From NCBI RefSeq assembly GCF_023656415.1, contig NZ_JAMOIL010000022.1:46950-110949 (forward strand): a stretch of DNA of 64,000 bases. Direction: 5' to 3'. Shown here in pieces: positions 38,974 through 51,235 of this stretch (position 1 is its first letter; each line of letters begins with the position of its first letter). Under the pieces are notes generated by a model, which made no database searches, was not told the origin of the DNA, and worked only from the letters and a program-made list of their open reading frames with translations. The position numbers and the translations under genes were made by a program. This stretch comes from Nocardioides bruguierae. GTDB lineage: Bacteria; Actinomycetota; Actinomycetes; Propionibacteriales; Nocardioidaceae.

Positions 38974-40908
38974 ATGCACTACTTCACCGCGGACGGCCAC
39001 GCCGCCGTCCCCGTCCTCGACCCGAGCGCCGCGGACGGCGTCACCGCCCTGCTGTGGCTCGTGGTCGCGCTGCCGCTGCTCGGCGCCGTCGTCCTGCTGC
39101 TCGGCGGCCGACGCACCGACGCGTGGGGCCACTGGCTGGCCACGGCGCTGCCGATGGGCTCGTTCGTGCTCAGCGTCCTCATGCTCGTGGACCTCATGGG
39201 CCGCGACGAGGCCGAGCGCAGCGTCACCCAGCACCTGTGGACCTGGCTCTCGGTGGGCGACCTCGACGTCGGCCTCGACCTGCTGCTGGACCCGCTCTCG
39301 GTGCTGTTCCTGCTGCTCATCACCGGCGTCGGCTCGCTGATCCACGTCTACTCGATCGGCTACATGAGCCACGACCCCCGCCGTCGTCGGTTCTTCGCCT
39401 ACCTCAACCTGTTCGTCGCCGCCATGCTCACGCTGGTGCTGAGCGAGAACTACCTCGGCCTGTTCCTCGGCTGGGAGGGCGTGGGCCTCGCCTCCTACCT
39501 GCTCATCGGCTTCTGGCAGCACAAGCCCTCGGCGGCCGCGGCCGCGAAGAAGGCGTTCGTGATCAACCGCGTCGGCGACATGGGCCTGGCCCTGGCGCTC
39601 GGCCTGATGTTCGTCACCTTCGGCACCTTCAGCTTCACCGAGGTCTCCGCGCTGGCCTCGGGGGCGAGCAGCACCGTGCTGACCGCGCTGGGTCTCCTGC
39701 TCCTGCTCGGCGCCGCCGGCAAGTCGGCCCAGGTGCCCCTCCAGGCGTGGCTGCTGGACGCGATGGAGGGCCCGACCCCGGTCTCGGCCCTCATCCACGC
39801 GGCCACGATGGTGACCGCCGGCGTCTACCTGGTGGTCCGCTCGAACTTCATCTTCGAGCGTGCGCCGCACGCCCAGACCGTCGTCGTGGTCGTCGCCACC
39901 GTCACCGTCCTGTGGGGCGCCGTGATCGGTTGCGCCAAGGACGACATCAAGAAGGCGCTGGCCGGCTCCACGATGAGCCAGATCGGCTACATGATGCTGG
40001 CCGCGGGCCTCGGCGTGTACGGCTACGCGTTCGCGATCTTCCACCTGATCACGCACGGCTTCTTCAAGGCCAACATGTTCCTCGGCGCCGGCTCGGTGAT
40101 GCACGGCATGGACGATGACGTGAACATGCGCCACTACGGGGCGCTGCGCAAGGCCATGCCGGTCACGTTCCTGACGTTCGCGATGGGCTACCTGGCGATC
40201 ATCGGCTTCCCGCTGTTCTCGGGCTTCTGGTCGAAGGACAAGATCATCGAGACCGCGCTGGTGGAGAACCCGGTCGCCGGCGTCTGCGCGCTCGTCGGCG
40301 CGGGCGTCACCGGCTTCTACATGACCCGGCTGATGCTGATGACGTTCCTGGGCAAGCAGCGGTGGCGCGACGGCGTGCACCCGCACGAGTCGCCCTCGGT
40401 GATGACCGGGCCGCTCGTCGTCCTCGCCGCGCTGTCGGCGCTCGGCGGCGTGCTCTACCTCGGTGGCTGGATCGTCGACTGGCTGGCGCCGGTCGTCGGC
40501 GAGGCCCCCGAGCACGAGCTGCCGGTGCCCGCGATCGTCTACACCCTCGTCACCCTCGTGGTGGTCGCGGTCGGCGTTGCCGTCGCCTGGGCGATGTTCG
40601 GGCGCCGCGAGGTGCCGGACACCGCCCCGGAGAAGGTCAGCCCGTTCACCACCGCCGCGCGCCACGACCTCTACGGCGACGCGATCAACGACAGCCTGGT
40701 CGTCGGCCCCGGTCGCGGGGTGACCCGCGGGCTCGTGGCGCTGGACGAGAAGGTCGTCGACCCGACCTTCACCGACGGTGCGTCGGTGATGGGCGGCGTC
40801 GGCCAGGTGATCAAGCGGCTCCAGACCGGCTACGTCCGCTCCTACGCACTCTCCGTCCTCGCAGGCGCCGTCCTGCTCCTCGCGGCTCTCCTGGTGGTGA
40901 ACCTCTGA
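38974..40908 (+). CDS. nuoL: NADH-quinone oxidoreductase subunit L
   Basis: Antiporter-like proton-pumping subunit of 644 aa, about 16 helices. Key regions: [19 protein letters not shown] (pump Glu), [13 protein letters not shown], the [20 protein letters not shown] segment and [14 protein letters not shown]; the lateral helix lies near the C-terminus. The last base overlaps the nuoM ATG. Confidence 0.97.
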   Translation: MHYFTADGHAAVPVLDPSAADGVTALLWLVVALPLLGAVVLLLGGRRTDAWGHWLATALPMGSFVLSVLMLVDLMGRDEAERSVTQHLWTWLSVGDLDVGLDLLLDPLSVLFLLLITGVGSLIHVYSIGYMSHDPRRRRFFAYLNLFVAAMLTLVLSENYLGLFLGWEGVGLASYLLIGFWQHKPSAAAAAKKAFVINRVGDMGLALALGLMFVTFGTFSFTEVSALASGASSTVLTALGLLLLLGAAGKSAQVPLQAWLLDAMEGPTPVSALIHAATMVTAGVYLVVRSNFIFERAPHAQTVVVVVATVTVLWGAVIGCAKDDIKKALAGSTMSQIGYMMLAAGLGVYGYAFAIFHLITHGFFKANMFLGAGSVMHGMDDDVNMRHYGALRKAMPVTFLTFAMGYLAIIGFPLFSGFWSKDKIIETALVENPVAGVCALVGAGVTGFYMTRLMLMTFLGKQRWRDGVHPHESPSVMTGPLVVLAALSALGGVLYLGGWIVDWLAPVVGEAPEHELPVPAIVYTLVTLVVVAVGVAVAWAMFGRREVPDTAPEKVSPFTTAARHDLYGDAINDSLVVGPGRGVTRGLVALDEKVVDPTFTDGASVMGGVGQVIKRLQTGYVRSYALSVLAGAVLLLAALLVVNL

Positions 40909-42473
40909 TGGACCTCCCCTGGCTCACGCTGCTCGTCGCCGTGCCCCTCGTGGGCGCGCTGGCGACCGCGCTCAGCCCCCGCAGCGGACGCCTGCCCCAG
41001 CAGGTCGCGCTCGGCTTCTCCCTGCTCACCCTGGTGCTGGCCGCGGCCGTGGCGCTCTCGTGGAACCTCGGCGAGGGCATGCAGCTCACCGAGACCTACG
41101 CGTGGATCCCCGCGCTCGGCGTGCACCTGGCCTGGGGCGTGGACGGCCTCGGCCTGCTCATGGTCGGCCTCACCGCCGTCCTGGTGCCCGTGGTGCTGCT
41201 CGCCGCCTGGCGCGACACCGAGACCGACCTGGACGGGGTCGGCCAGGGCAGCGCCGCCGGCTTCGCCGCGCTCGTGATGGCGCTCGAGGGCCTCTCGATG
41301 GCGGTCTTCCTCGCCACCGACGTGTTCCTCTTCTACCTGGTCTTCGAGGCCACGCTGATCCCCGCGTACTTCCTGGTCGGCGGCTACGGCCGCGCCGGGC
41401 GCTCGGCCGCGGCGATCAAGTTCCTGGTCTTCCAGCTCGGCGGCGGGCTCGTCATGCTCGCCGGCGTCCTGGGGCTCTACGTGGTCTCCGCGCAGGCCGG
41501 CTCCCCGAGCTACCTGCTCTCCGACCTCATGGCCCTCGACATCCCGACCGAGGCCGGACGCTGGCTGTTCGCCGCCTTCTTCGTGGCGTTCGCGGTGAAG
41601 GCGCCATTGTTCCCGGTGCACACCTGGCTGGCCGACACCACCGGCAAGGCCACCCCGGCCACCTCGGTGCTGCTCGTCTCCGTGCTCGACAAGATCGGCA
41701 CCTTCGGCATGCTGCGCTTCTGCCTGGGGATCTTTCCCGAGGCCTCGCAGTGGGCCACCCCGGTCGTCGTCGCGCTCGCGCTGATCTCGATCGTCTACGG
41801 CGCGGTCCTGGCCATCGGGCAGGACGACGTGCTCCGCCTCATCGGCCTCACCTCGCTGAGCCACTTCGGCTTCATCGTGCTCGGCATCTTCGTCTTCTCC
41901 ACCGCCGGTGGCTCGGGGGCGGTGCTCTACATGGTCAACCACGGCGTCGGCACGGCCGCGCTGTTCCTGGTGGCCGGCTACATCACGGCCCGCCGGGGCA
42001 CCACGTCGATCCGTGAGCTCGGCGGCCAGGAGAAGGTCACCCCGGTGATGTCGGCGATGCTGCTGATCGCGGGCCTGGCCACGCTGAGCCTGCCCGGCCT
42101 GAGCCCGTTCGTCTCCGAGTTCCTGGTGCTGATCGCGGCCTTCCAGTACGCCTGGTGGGTCGGCGCCATCGCGGTCACCGCGATCGTGCTCGCCGCGATC
42201 TACATCCTCTGGATGTACCAGCGCTCCATGACCGGGCCGCCGCCGGAGCTGCCCGAGGGCAGCCCCGCCCGTCGTGACCTGGGCGTGCGCGAGGTCGTCG
42301 CGGTGCTGCCGCTGATGGTCGCGCTGGTCGGCTTCGGGTTCTTCCCGCAGCCCCTGCTGGACGCCAGCAACGACTACGTCGGTGACCTGCTCACGCACGT
42401 GGGCGTCACCGACGAGTCCCCGACCGTGTCCGCGCCGGCCGCGGACGCGAGCGCCGAGGAGGGCGAGCACTGA
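40908..42473 (+). CDS. nuoM: NADH-quinone oxidoreductase subunit M
   Basis: Antiporter-like subunit of 521 aa: YLVFEATLIPAYFLVGGYG (pump Glu), FAVKAPLFPVHTWLADTT, IGLTSLSHFGFIVLGIF and LPGLSPFVSEFLVL. The C-terminal end is a short acidic Ala-rich tail. Start ATG 40908; the stop overlaps the nuoN ATG (TGATG). Confidence 0.97.
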   Translation: MDLPWLTLLVAVPLVGALATALSPRSGRLPQQVALGFSLLTLVLAAAVALSWNLGEGMQLTETYAWIPALGVHLAWGVDGLGLLMVGLTAVLVPVVLLAAWRDTETDLDGVGQGSAAGFAALVMALEGLSMAVFLATDVFLFYLVFEATLIPAYFLVGGYGRAGRSAAAIKFLVFQLGGGLVMLAGVLGLYVVSAQAGSPSYLLSDLMALDIPTEAGRWLFAAFFVAFAVKAPLFPVHTWLADTTGKATPATSVLLVSVLDKIGTFGMLRFCLGIFPEASQWATPVVVALALISIVYGAVLAIGQDDVLRLIGLTSLSHFGFIVLGIFVFSTAGGSGAVLYMVNHGVGTAALFLVAGYITARRGTTSIRELGGQEKVTPVMSAMLLIAGLATLSLPGLSPFVSEFLVLIAAFQYAWWVGAIAVTAIVLAAIYILWMYQRSMTGPPPELPEGSPARRDLGVREVVAVLPLMVALVGFGFFPQPLLDASNDYVGDLLTHVGVTDESPTVSAPAADASAEEGEH

Positions 42474-44059
42474 TGTCGGAGTTCACCACGCCGTACATGG
42501 CCTACGCCGAGATCTGGCCGATCATCGTCGTGCTCGGTGCCGGCATCATCGGCCTCGCGCTCGAGGCGTTCCTGCCCCGCGGCTCGCGGTTCCTCCCGCA
42601 GGTCGCGGTGGCGGCGCTCGGCCTCGTCGCTGCGCTCGTCGGCACGGTCTACGTGGGCGCCAACCTGGACGAGGTGGCCGACCGCGACGCCCAGGGCGTC
42701 ATCGGCGGCGCCGGCTCGGTCGTCGTCGACGGCCCGACCGTGTTCCTCTGGGGCCTCGTGCTGGTCTTCGCCGGGCTCGGGCTGCTGCTCTTCGCCGAGC
42801 GTCGCCTCGAGCAGGGCGTGAGCGCCTTCGCCGGCCAGGCCGCGGCCCTGCCCGGCACCGAGGCCGAGAAGCGCACCCAGGGCCTGGAGCACACCGAGAT
42901 CTACCCGCTGATGATGTTCGCGGTCGGCGGCATGCTGCTGTTCCCCGCCTCCGGCGACCTGCTGACCATGTTCGTCGCGCTCGAGGTGCTGAGCCTCCCG
43001 CTGTACCTGATGACGGGCCTGGCCCGCCGACGCCGCCTGCTGAGCCAGGAGGCGGCGCTGAAGTACTTCCTGCTCGGCGCGTTCTCCTCCGGGTTCTTCC
43101 TCTACGGCATCGCCCTCACCTACGGCTTCGCCGGCTCGATGGACCTCGCGGCCATCGACGTGGCGGTGCGCAGCGACCTCGGCAACCGCGGCCTCATGCT
43201 CATGGGCCTGGCGATGCTCGCGGTCGGCCTGCTGTTCAAGGTCGGCGCCGCGCCGTTCCAGGCCTGGACCCCGGACGTGTACCAGGGCGCCCCGACCGCG
43301 GTCACCGCGTTCATGGCGGCCTGCACCAAGATCGCCGCCTTCGGCGCCCTGCTGCGGCTCTTCTACGTGGCCTTCGGCGCGGAGCGGTGGACGTGGATGC
43401 CGGTGCTGGGTGGCGTCGCCGCCCTCACCATGCTGGTCGGCGTCCTCATGGCCATCGTCCAGACCGACGTGAAGCGGATGCTCGCGTGGTCCGCGGTGGC
43501 GCACACGGGCTTCCTGCTCACCGGCGTCATCGGCGTCCAGAGCCCCACGGAGCTGGCCGACGGCCAGGTCACCTCGCTCCAGGCGGTCATGTTCTACCTG
43601 GCCACCTACGGCTTCGCCACGGTCGGCGCCTTCGCGGTGGTCATGCTGGTGCGCGACGCCTCCGGCGAGGCCACGGGCATGGACCGGTGGGTCGGCCTAG
43701 GCCGTCGCTCGCCGCTGGTGGCCGGCGTCTTCTCGCTGTTCCTGCTCTCCATGGCGGGCATCCCGCTCACCGCCGGGTTCACCGGCAAGTGGTCGGTGTT
43801 CGTGGTCGCCATGTCCGCGGGCATGTGGCCGGTGGTGCTGGTCGCGATCCTGGCGTCCGTGCTGGGCGTGTTCTTCTACGTCCGCCAGATCAAGATCATG
43901 TTCTTCTCCGCCCCCACCGAGGCCTCGGCCAGCGTCGTCACCCCGTCCCCGCTGGTGGTCACCGTCATCACGGTCGGCGTGATCGGCACCCTCGCCCTGG
44001 GCCTGGTTCCTGGGCCGGTGCTCGACCTCGCGAGCCATGCCGGACAATTCATCAGGTGA
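42473..44059 (+). CDS. nuoN: NADH-quinone oxidoreductase subunit N
   Basis: Third antiporter-like subunit, 528 aa: FVALEVLSLPLYLMTGLARR (pump Glu), KVGAAPFQAWTPDVYQGAPT, MLAWSAVAHTGFLLTG and GIPLTAGFTGKW. It completes the nuoA-N set. Its stop overlaps the start of the polyprenyl synthase, which therefore belongs to the same transcript. Confidence 0.97.
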   Translation: MSEFTTPYMAYAEIWPIIVVLGAGIIGLALEAFLPRGSRFLPQVAVAALGLVAALVGTVYVGANLDEVADRDAQGVIGGAGSVVVDGPTVFLWGLVLVFAGLGLLLFAERRLEQGVSAFAGQAAALPGTEAEKRTQGLEHTEIYPLMMFAVGGMLLFPASGDLLTMFVALEVLSLPLYLMTGLARRRRLLSQEAALKYFLLGAFSSGFFLYGIALTYGFAGSMDLAAIDVAVRSDLGNRGLMLMGLAMLAVGLLFKVGAAPFQAWTPDVYQGAPTAVTAFMAACTKIAAFGALLRLFYVAFGAERWTWMPVLGGVAALTMLVGVLMAIVQTDVKRMLAWSAVAHTGFLLTGVIGVQSPTELADGQVTSLQAVMFYLATYGFATVGAFAVVMLVRDASGEATGMDRWVGLGRRSPLVAGVFSLFLLSMAGIPLTAGFTGKWSVFVVAMSAGMWPVVLVAILASVLGVFFYVRQIKIMFFSAPTEASASVVTPSPLVVTVITVGVIGTLALGLVPGPVLDLASHAGQFIR

Positions 44060-45078
44060 GCACCACCCCACCGCCGGCCAACCTCGCCCTCCCGGTCACC
44101 GACCCTGAGCTGGCCCACCGTCTGCAGGAGCGTCTCGACCGCGTCGAGACGCTCCTGGCGGGTCACGTCCGTGCCCACTCCAGCTACGTCACCGAGGCCG
44201 CCAGCCACCTGCTCGACGCCGGCGGCAAGCGGTTCCGGCCGCTGCTGGTGCTGCTCGCGGCCGAGGCCGGCAGCGACCCCGAGAACGACGCCGTGCTCAC
44301 CAGCGCCTGCGTCGTCGAGATCACCCACCTCGGCTCGCTGTACCACGACGACGTGATGGACGAGGCGGACGTGCGGCGCGGTGCGCCCAGCGCGAACGCC
44401 CGGTGGGACAACAACACCGCCATCCTCGTCGGCGACTTCCTCTTCGGCCGCTCCTCCGAGCTGACCGCCGAGCTGGGCCCCGAGGCCGTGCTCATCCAGG
44501 CCCGCACATTCACCCGGCTCGTCGAGGGCCAGATCCTCGAGACGGTGCCCCCGGGTGCCGACGAGGACCCGCTCCAGCACTACCTCGAGGTCGTCGCCGG
44601 CAAGACCGGCTCGCTCATCGCCACCTCGGCGCGCTACGGGGCGATGTTCTCCGGCGCGCCCGCCGAGGTCGTCGAGGCGCTGGCCGCGTACGGCGAGATC
44701 GTCGGCAGCGCCTTCCAGCTCTCCGACGACATCCTCGACATCGCCTCGGAGACCGGCGAGTCCGGCAAGACGCCCGGCACCGACCTGCGCGAGGGCGTGC
44801 CCACGCTGCCGGTGCTCATGGCGCAGTCGCAGGCCGTCGGCTCCACCGACGCTGCCGACGTCCGCCTGCTCGACCTCCTCTCGCGGCCCCTCACCGAGGA
44901 CGCGGACGTGGAGGAGGCGCTCACCCTGCTGCGCGCCCACCCGGCCATGGACGAGGCCCGCAGCTACGTCGTGGCGCAGGCCGAGGCCGCCAAGAAGCAC
45001 CTCTCCGTGCTGCCCGCCGGCGCCGTGCGGGACGCCCTCGAGGCGTTCGCGGACGTGGTGGCGGTCCGCACCGGCTGA
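44056..45078 (+). CDS. All-trans polyprenyl diphosphate synthase
   Basis: Makes the isoprenoid chain used by MenA. The 340-aa product has the first aspartate-rich motif in SLYHDDVMDEAD, the GGKRFRPLLVLL region, and the second motif in FQLSDDILDIASE followed by GKTPGTDLREG. The residues just before the first motif that set chain length are small, consistent with a long-chain product (length not determined). GTG 44056 overlaps the nuoN stop, a conserved actinobacterial neighbourhood that links quinone supply to complex I. Confidence 0.93.
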   Translation: MSTTPPPANLALPVTDPELAHRLQERLDRVETLLAGHVRAHSSYVTEAASHLLDAGGKRFRPLLVLLAAEAGSDPENDAVLTSACVVEITHLGSLYHDDVMDEADVRRGAPSANARWDNNTAILVGDFLFGRSSELTAELGPEAVLIQARTFTRLVEGQILETVPPGADEDPLQHYLEVVAGKTGSLIATSARYGAMFSGAPAEVVEALAAYGEIVGSAFQLSDDILDIASETGESGKTPGTDLREGVPTLPVLMAQSQAVGSTDAADVRLLDLLSRPLTEDADVEEALTLLRAHPAMDEARSYVVAQAEAAKKHLSVLPAGAVRDALEAFADVVAVRTG

Positions 45079-45120
45079 GTGGGATGGCCGCCTCCGGCGG
45101 CATGTCCTCGGGCGACCACC

Positions 45121-45165
45121 GGTGATCGAGGTGTGAGGAGCGCCAGCGACGAGCCTCGAGATCGC
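45121..45165 (+). repeat. Dispersed palindromic repeat between convergent genes
   Basis: Starts GGTGATCGAGGTGTGAGG and ends CCTCGAGATC; same subtype as 15003. Lies between the polyprenyl synthase and rarD 3' ends. Confidence 0.75.
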
Positions 45166-45181
45166 CGCACGTGCCTAGGAC

Positions 45182-46076
45182 CTACGCGACCGGGGCGACG
45201 ACCCTGCGTCGTGACCCGCGGATCGCCTCCACGGTGAACACGACGAGCCCCAGCCACACGAGGGCGAACCCGACCCACCGCTCGGTCGGCATCGCCTCGC
45301 CCTGGACGTAGACGCCGATGAGGAACTGGATCGTCGGGGTCAGGTACTGCAGCATCCCGATGGTCGTCAGCGACAGTCGGATCGCCGCAGCGCCGAAGCA
45401 GAGCAGCGGCACGGCGGTGACGACACCGGTGGTGGCGAACAGCAGCGCGTGGCCGGTGCCGTGGGCGCCGGCCTGTGCCTGCCCCGCAGCGCCGAGCCAG
45501 ACCAGGTAGGCGAGGGCCGGGCCGGCGACGACCGCCGTCTCGACGGTCAGGGACTCCACCGCCCCGGCGGCGGCCTTCTTCTTCAGCAGCCCGTAGGTGC
45601 CGAACGAGAACGCCAGCACCAGGGCGATCCACGGCAGCCGCCCGTAGCCGATCGTGAGCACCAGGACGGCCAGCACGACGAGTCCGATGGCGACCCACTG
45701 GAGCCGCCGCAGCCGCTCGCCGAGGAACAGCACGCCGAGCAGCACCGAGACCAGCGGGTTGATGTAGTAGCCGAGCGCGGTCTCGACGACGTGCTGTGAC
45801 GACGCCATAGATGTACATGCCCCAGTTGGCGGTGATGGCGAGCGCCGCCAACGCCAGGAGGCCGACCTTGCGCCGGTCGCGCAGCAGGGCGGCCAGGGAG
45901 CGGCGCTTGCGCAGCACGAGCACGACCAGCGCCATCGTGAGCAGCGACCACACGAGCCGGTGGGCGAGGATCTCCAGCGCCCCCGCGGGCTCCAGCAGCG
46001 GGAAGTACAGGGGGAACAGGCCCCACATCGCGTAGGCGGAGATGCCCAGCAGCATCCCGCGACGACCGTCGCTCAC
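45182..46076 (-). pseudogene. rarD: RarD-type EamA permease, frameshifted
   Basis: A ten-helix drug/metabolite transporter split into two frames. The first frame, from GTG 46076, gives the RarD N-terminus (GISAYAMWGLFPLYF, ILAHRLVWSL, ALAITANWGMYIYGV). At about 45805-45815 the reading must change frame to continue with SQHVVETALGYYINPLVSVLLG and then run normally to 45182. Compared with the usual N-W-x-x-Y-I-x-x-V-N-x-x-HVVE pattern, about two bases seem to be missing. Everything else looks conserved, so this is a recent mutation or a base-calling error. The leaderless start follows TAGGCT. Confidence 0.8.
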
Positions 46077-46240
46077 CAGCGCAGCCTAGGGGCGCGGGAG
46101 CCGCCCACGAACTCCTCAGGCGGGGTACGGTGCTGGCCGATCAGGGCGGCGGTCGGCGAGCCCCGCCCCGGCCCGTTCCCCTCAGCCCAAGGCACCCAGC
46201 CCAGGCACACCCAGCAGAGCCGTCCCACCGGGAGGACCTC

Positions 46241-46669
46241 GTGACCCGCACCGTCCCCACCGCCCCCTCTGACTCCGCGGCCCTCGTGGCCGCCCTCGTC
46301 TCCGCGCTGCTGGCACTGGGCGTCGTCACCGCCCCGGCCGCGCACGCCGCCCGCGCGAACCGGGAGGTCTCCATCGCGGGCAAGGAGCCGAAGGACAACC
46401 GCTTCGTCGTGGTCGGGCGGGTCAGCCCCGTGCCCGGCAGGTCCATCAACGTCCGCATCCAGGTCATGGACTGCAAGCGCGACCTGCGCTGCTCGTCCGG
46501 CTGGCGGCTCTTCGGCAAGGCCCGCACCAACGACAAGGGGCGCTACCGGATGAAGGTCCGCGGCCCCAAGGACGGCTACAACCGCGTCTACTACCGGGCA
46601 CACGTCGTGCGCACCCCGAAGTGGCAGGCCGACGTCTCCCGGGAGATCTACATCCACCGCGTCAGCTGA
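46241..46669 (+). CDS. Small secreted protein, unknown function
   Basis: GTG 46241 is preceded by GGGAGG. The 142 aa begin with a signal peptide (ALVSALLALGVVTAPAAHA) with a likely cut after AHA. The mature part is basic, with one Cys pair (DCKRDLRCSS), and resembles a single beta-sandwich: EVSIAGKEPKDNRFVVVGRV, INVRIQVMD, WRLFGKARTNDKGRYRMKV and YRAHVV. No named family is recognised; a cell-wall or surface role is only inferred. A TACGGT element at about 46125 may be its -10. Confidence 0.7.
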   Translation: MTRTVPTAPSDSAALVAALVSALLALGVVTAPAAHAARANREVSIAGKEPKDNRFVVVGRVSPVPGRSINVRIQVMDCKRDLRCSSGWRLFGKARTNDKGRYRMKVRGPKDGYNRVYYRAHVVRTPKWQADVSREIYIHRVS

Positions 46670-46685
46670 CCCCCCCCGCAACGAC

Positions 46686-46730
46686 GCGAGCGCCGAGTCG
46701 GCAGCAACTGTCTGCCGACTCGGCGCTCGC
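46686..46730. terminator. Bidirectional hairpin terminator
   Basis: Perfect 19-base arms (GCGAGCGCCGAGTCGGCAG and its complement) around CAACTGT, between the convergent secreted-protein gene and korB. Confidence 0.88.
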
Positions 46731-46750
46731 GCACCTCGAAGGGGGACGTC

Positions 46751-47841
46751 TCAGACGACCGTCCAGGTGTCGCCGCCGCCGATGAGGGCGGCCAGGCGGT
46801 CGGACTGCTCGCCCGGGGCGGCCTTGCGGGCCGAGTCGACCTGGCCGCGGGCCTGGTCGTCGTAGGTCGGGCGCTCGACCTGGCGGAAGATGCCGATGGG
46901 GGAGCGGTTGAGGTAGCCCGCGTCCGTGAGCCGGCTGATCGCGAAGGCCAGGGTGGGGTCCTGCTGGTGGGCGTCGTGGACGATCACCTGCTCCAGGCTC
47001 ACCTGGCCGTCGGCGTCCCCGATCTCCGCGACCTCGACGCCACCGTGGGCCGCGCGGACGAGGCCCTTCGTGCCACCGCCGAACACGATCGGCTGACCGT
47101 GCTCGAGCGGGATGATCGCGTGCTCCTTGGTGTCGCGGTCCTTGATCGCGTCGAACGCGCCGTCGTTGAAGATCGGGCAGTTCTGGTAGATCTCGACCAG
47201 GCTGGTGCCGCGGTGGGCGGCGGCGGCGGCGAGCACGGAGGTGAGGTGCTTGCGGTCGGAGTCGATGGTGCGGGCGACGAAGGAGGCCTCGGCGCCGAGG
47301 GCGAGGGAGACGGGGTTGAAGGGGTGGTCGACCGAGCCCATGGGGGTGGACTTGGTGATCTTGCCGGCCTCGGAGGTGGGGGAGTACTGGCCCTTGGTGA
47401 GGCCGTAGATGCGGTTGTTGAACAGTAGGATCGTCATGTTGACGTTGCGGCGCAGGGCGTGGATGAGGTGGTTGCCGCCGATGGAGAGGGCGTCGCCGTC
47501 GCCGGTGACGACCCAGACGGAGAGGTCTTCACGGGACGTGGCGAGGCCGGTGGCGATCGACGGCGCGCGGCCGTGGATGGAGTGCATCCCGTAGGTGTCG
47601 AGGTAGTACGGGAAGCGCGAGCTGCAGCCGATGCCGGAGACGAAGACGATGTTCTCGCGTCGCAGGCCGAGGTCGGGGAGGAAGCCTTGGACGGCCTTGA
47701 GGACGGCGTAGTCGCCGCAGCCGGGGCACCAGCGGACCTCCTGGTCGCTGGAGAAGTCCTTGCCGGTGAGCTTCTCGCCCTCGTTCAGGACGGGGACGCC
47801 CTCGGTGCCTCGCAGGCTGGGCAGGCCCAGGTCGGTGGCAG

Positions 47842-47845
<4 letters not shown>
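46751..47845 (-). CDS. korB: 2-oxoacid:ferredoxin oxidoreductase, beta subunit
   Basis: ThDP-binding subunit of a 2-oxoglutarate (KGOR)-type ferredoxin oxidoreductase, 364 aa. Motifs: VRWCPGCGDYAVL, SGIGCSSRFPYYLDTYGMH, and the ThDP loop GDGDALSIGGNHLIHALRR with NNRIYGLTKGQYSPTS. GAAGGAGGA precedes ATG 47845. Overlaps korA by four bases. In actinobacteria this enzyme supplements or replaces the 2-oxoglutarate dehydrogenase complex; the exact substrate is inferred. Confidence 0.93.
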
Positions 47846-49734
<1,889 letters not shown>

Positions 49735-50002
49735 CTGCGTCCGCTCCTCAACATCGCTGCGCCGCGCGGGATCGTGGTCCGGGGTTGCCGGTGTGCCGGG
49801 GGTGCGCCCACGTCCCGCGAGGCGGTCCGGGGCGTCGGCTGGGCGGCGACGCTCTTCCACTGTAGACAAGAAGTGAGGCAGACCTTTCCTCCGCAGGGGT
49901 GCGTGGACAGCCCCGACGGTCGGCCGCGATCTGTGCTCCACTACGCGCAGGTCAGCCCGGGTGTCCGGGGGTGGGGATAGCCCCCTCGTAGGCTCGGCCC
50001 CT

Positions 50003-51223
50003 GTGAGCAGCGCATCCGAGGAGTTCGACGTCGCCGTCGTGGGCGCCGGGCCGGCCGGCTCGTCGGCGGCACGGGCCGCCGCGCAGGCCGGTGCGCGGGT
50101 CGTCCTGCTCGAGCGAGCGGCCTTCCCGCGGTACAAGACGTGTGGCGGTGGTCTCATCGGGCCGACCCTGGCGGCCCTGCCCGGCACCCCGCCCGCGCGG
50201 GCCGAGGTACTGCGGGTCTCCCTGACGTTGCGCGGTGGCGCGCCACGCGAGCGGCACAGCCCGGACGGCGGCCCCGTGCTGCGCACCGCCGCGCGGACCG
50301 AGCTCGACGCCTGGCTCGCCGACGCCGCCGCGTCCGCGGGCGCCGACGTGCGGCTGGGGGTGGGGCCGGTGACCGTGCCCGACGACGCCGCCACGTCCGC
50401 CGGGCCGATCGAGCTGCGCACCGCCGACGGCGTCGTGCGCGCGAGCACCGTGATCGGCGCCGACGGCACCTCGAGCCGCGTCGCGCGCGCCGTGGGGGTG
50501 CGGGTCGCGGAGACGGACCTCGGCCTCGAGGTCGAGCTGGACGCCGGCGGGCAGGCCGCGGCCTGGGCCGACCGGGTCCACCTGGACTGGGGGCCGCTGC
50601 CAGGCTCCTACGGCTGGGTCTTCCCGAAGGGCGACTCCCTCACCGTCGGCGTGATCGCGGCGAAGGGCCGGCCGGCCGAGACGCAGGCCTACCTGCGGGC
50701 GCTCGTGGAGCAGCAGGGGCTGGCCGGGCTGCGCGTGCTGCACGACTCCGGGCACCTCACCCGCTGCCGCACGCCCTCGTCGCCGCTGGGTCGCGGGCGG
50801 CTCCTCGTCGCCGGGGACGCCGCCGGCCTGCTCGAGCCCTGGACGCGTGAGGGCATCTCGTTCGCGGTCCGCTCGGGCCTCGCAGCCGGACGCGTCGCGG
50901 CCGACGCCGTGCTCGGTCGCGGGCCGTCGTCCCACCTCGGGTCGGTGGTCTCCGCCTACGAGGCGGCCCTCGCCGCCGACCTCCTGCCCGAGATGGAGGC
51001 AGGACGCCGCTGCCTGGCCGCGTTCGAGAAGCGCCCGTACGCCTTCCACCACCTGCTCGCCGGCCCCGGCTGGGGCTCGTTCACCCGGCTGACCCGCGGC
51101 GAGACCACCCTCGCCCGGGCCTGGGAGCACCGCACCGTGCGCACCGGCATCGCCCTCCTCGCCGCCACCGGTGGTCGAGGTGCGAGGAGCGCCAGCGACG
51201 AGCCACGAGACCCCCGCACCTGA
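50003..51223 (+). CDS. Geranylgeranyl-reductase-family FAD oxidoreductase (possible MenJ)
   Basis: The 406-aa flavoprotein has the FAD loop VAVVGAGPAGSSAARAAAQA, FPRYKTCGGGL and VAGDAAGLLEPWTREGISFA, the pattern of the geranylgeranyl reductase family. In actinobacteria members reduce a double bond in the menaquinone tail (MK(H2)/MK(H4)); that role is inferred from the abundant men genes here. GTG 50003 is eight bases after TAGGCT. The last 18 or so residues (GGRGARSASDEPRDPRT) come from a dispersed repeat rather than the enzyme fold. Confidence 0.88.
   Translation: MSSASEEFDVAVVGAGPAGSSAARAAAQAGARVVLLERAAFPRYKTCGGGLIGPTLAALPGTPPARAEVLRVSLTLRGGAPRERHSPDGGPVLRTAARTELDAWLADAAASAGADVRLGVGPVTVPDDAATSAGPIELRTADGVVRASTVIGADGTSSRVARAVGVRVAETDLGLEVELDAGGQAAAWADRVHLDWGPLPGSYGWVFPKGDSLTVGVIAAKGRPAETQAYLRALVEQQGLAGLRVLHDSGHLTRCRTPSSPLGRGRLLVAGDAAGLLEPWTREGISFAVRSGLAAGRVAADAVLGRGPSSHLGSVVSAYEAALAADLLPEMEAGRRCLAAFEKRPYAFHHLLAGPGWGSFTRLTRGETTLARAWEHRTVRTGIALLAATGGRGARSASDEPRDPRT
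51170..51212 (+). repeat. Dispersed palindromic repeat inside the reductase 3' end
   Basis: Begins GGTGGTCGAGGTGCGAGG and ends CACGAGACC; it supplies the C-terminal coding tail of the reductase. A reverse-oriented copy of the same subtype is at 15086-15128. Confidence 0.82.
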
Positions 51224-51235
51224 CTGCCGGCCTCC

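Noticed and set aside
38896..42470. Minus-strand open frames of more than 500 codons opposite nuoL and nuoM
   Set aside because: Complementary to strongly conserved membrane proteins; His/Asp/Glu/Gln-rich products typical of antisense frames.
45805..45815. Programmed frameshift in rarD
   Set aside because: No slippery heptamer, stem or pseudoknot is evident, and this family is not known for recoding. A simple indel is more likely.
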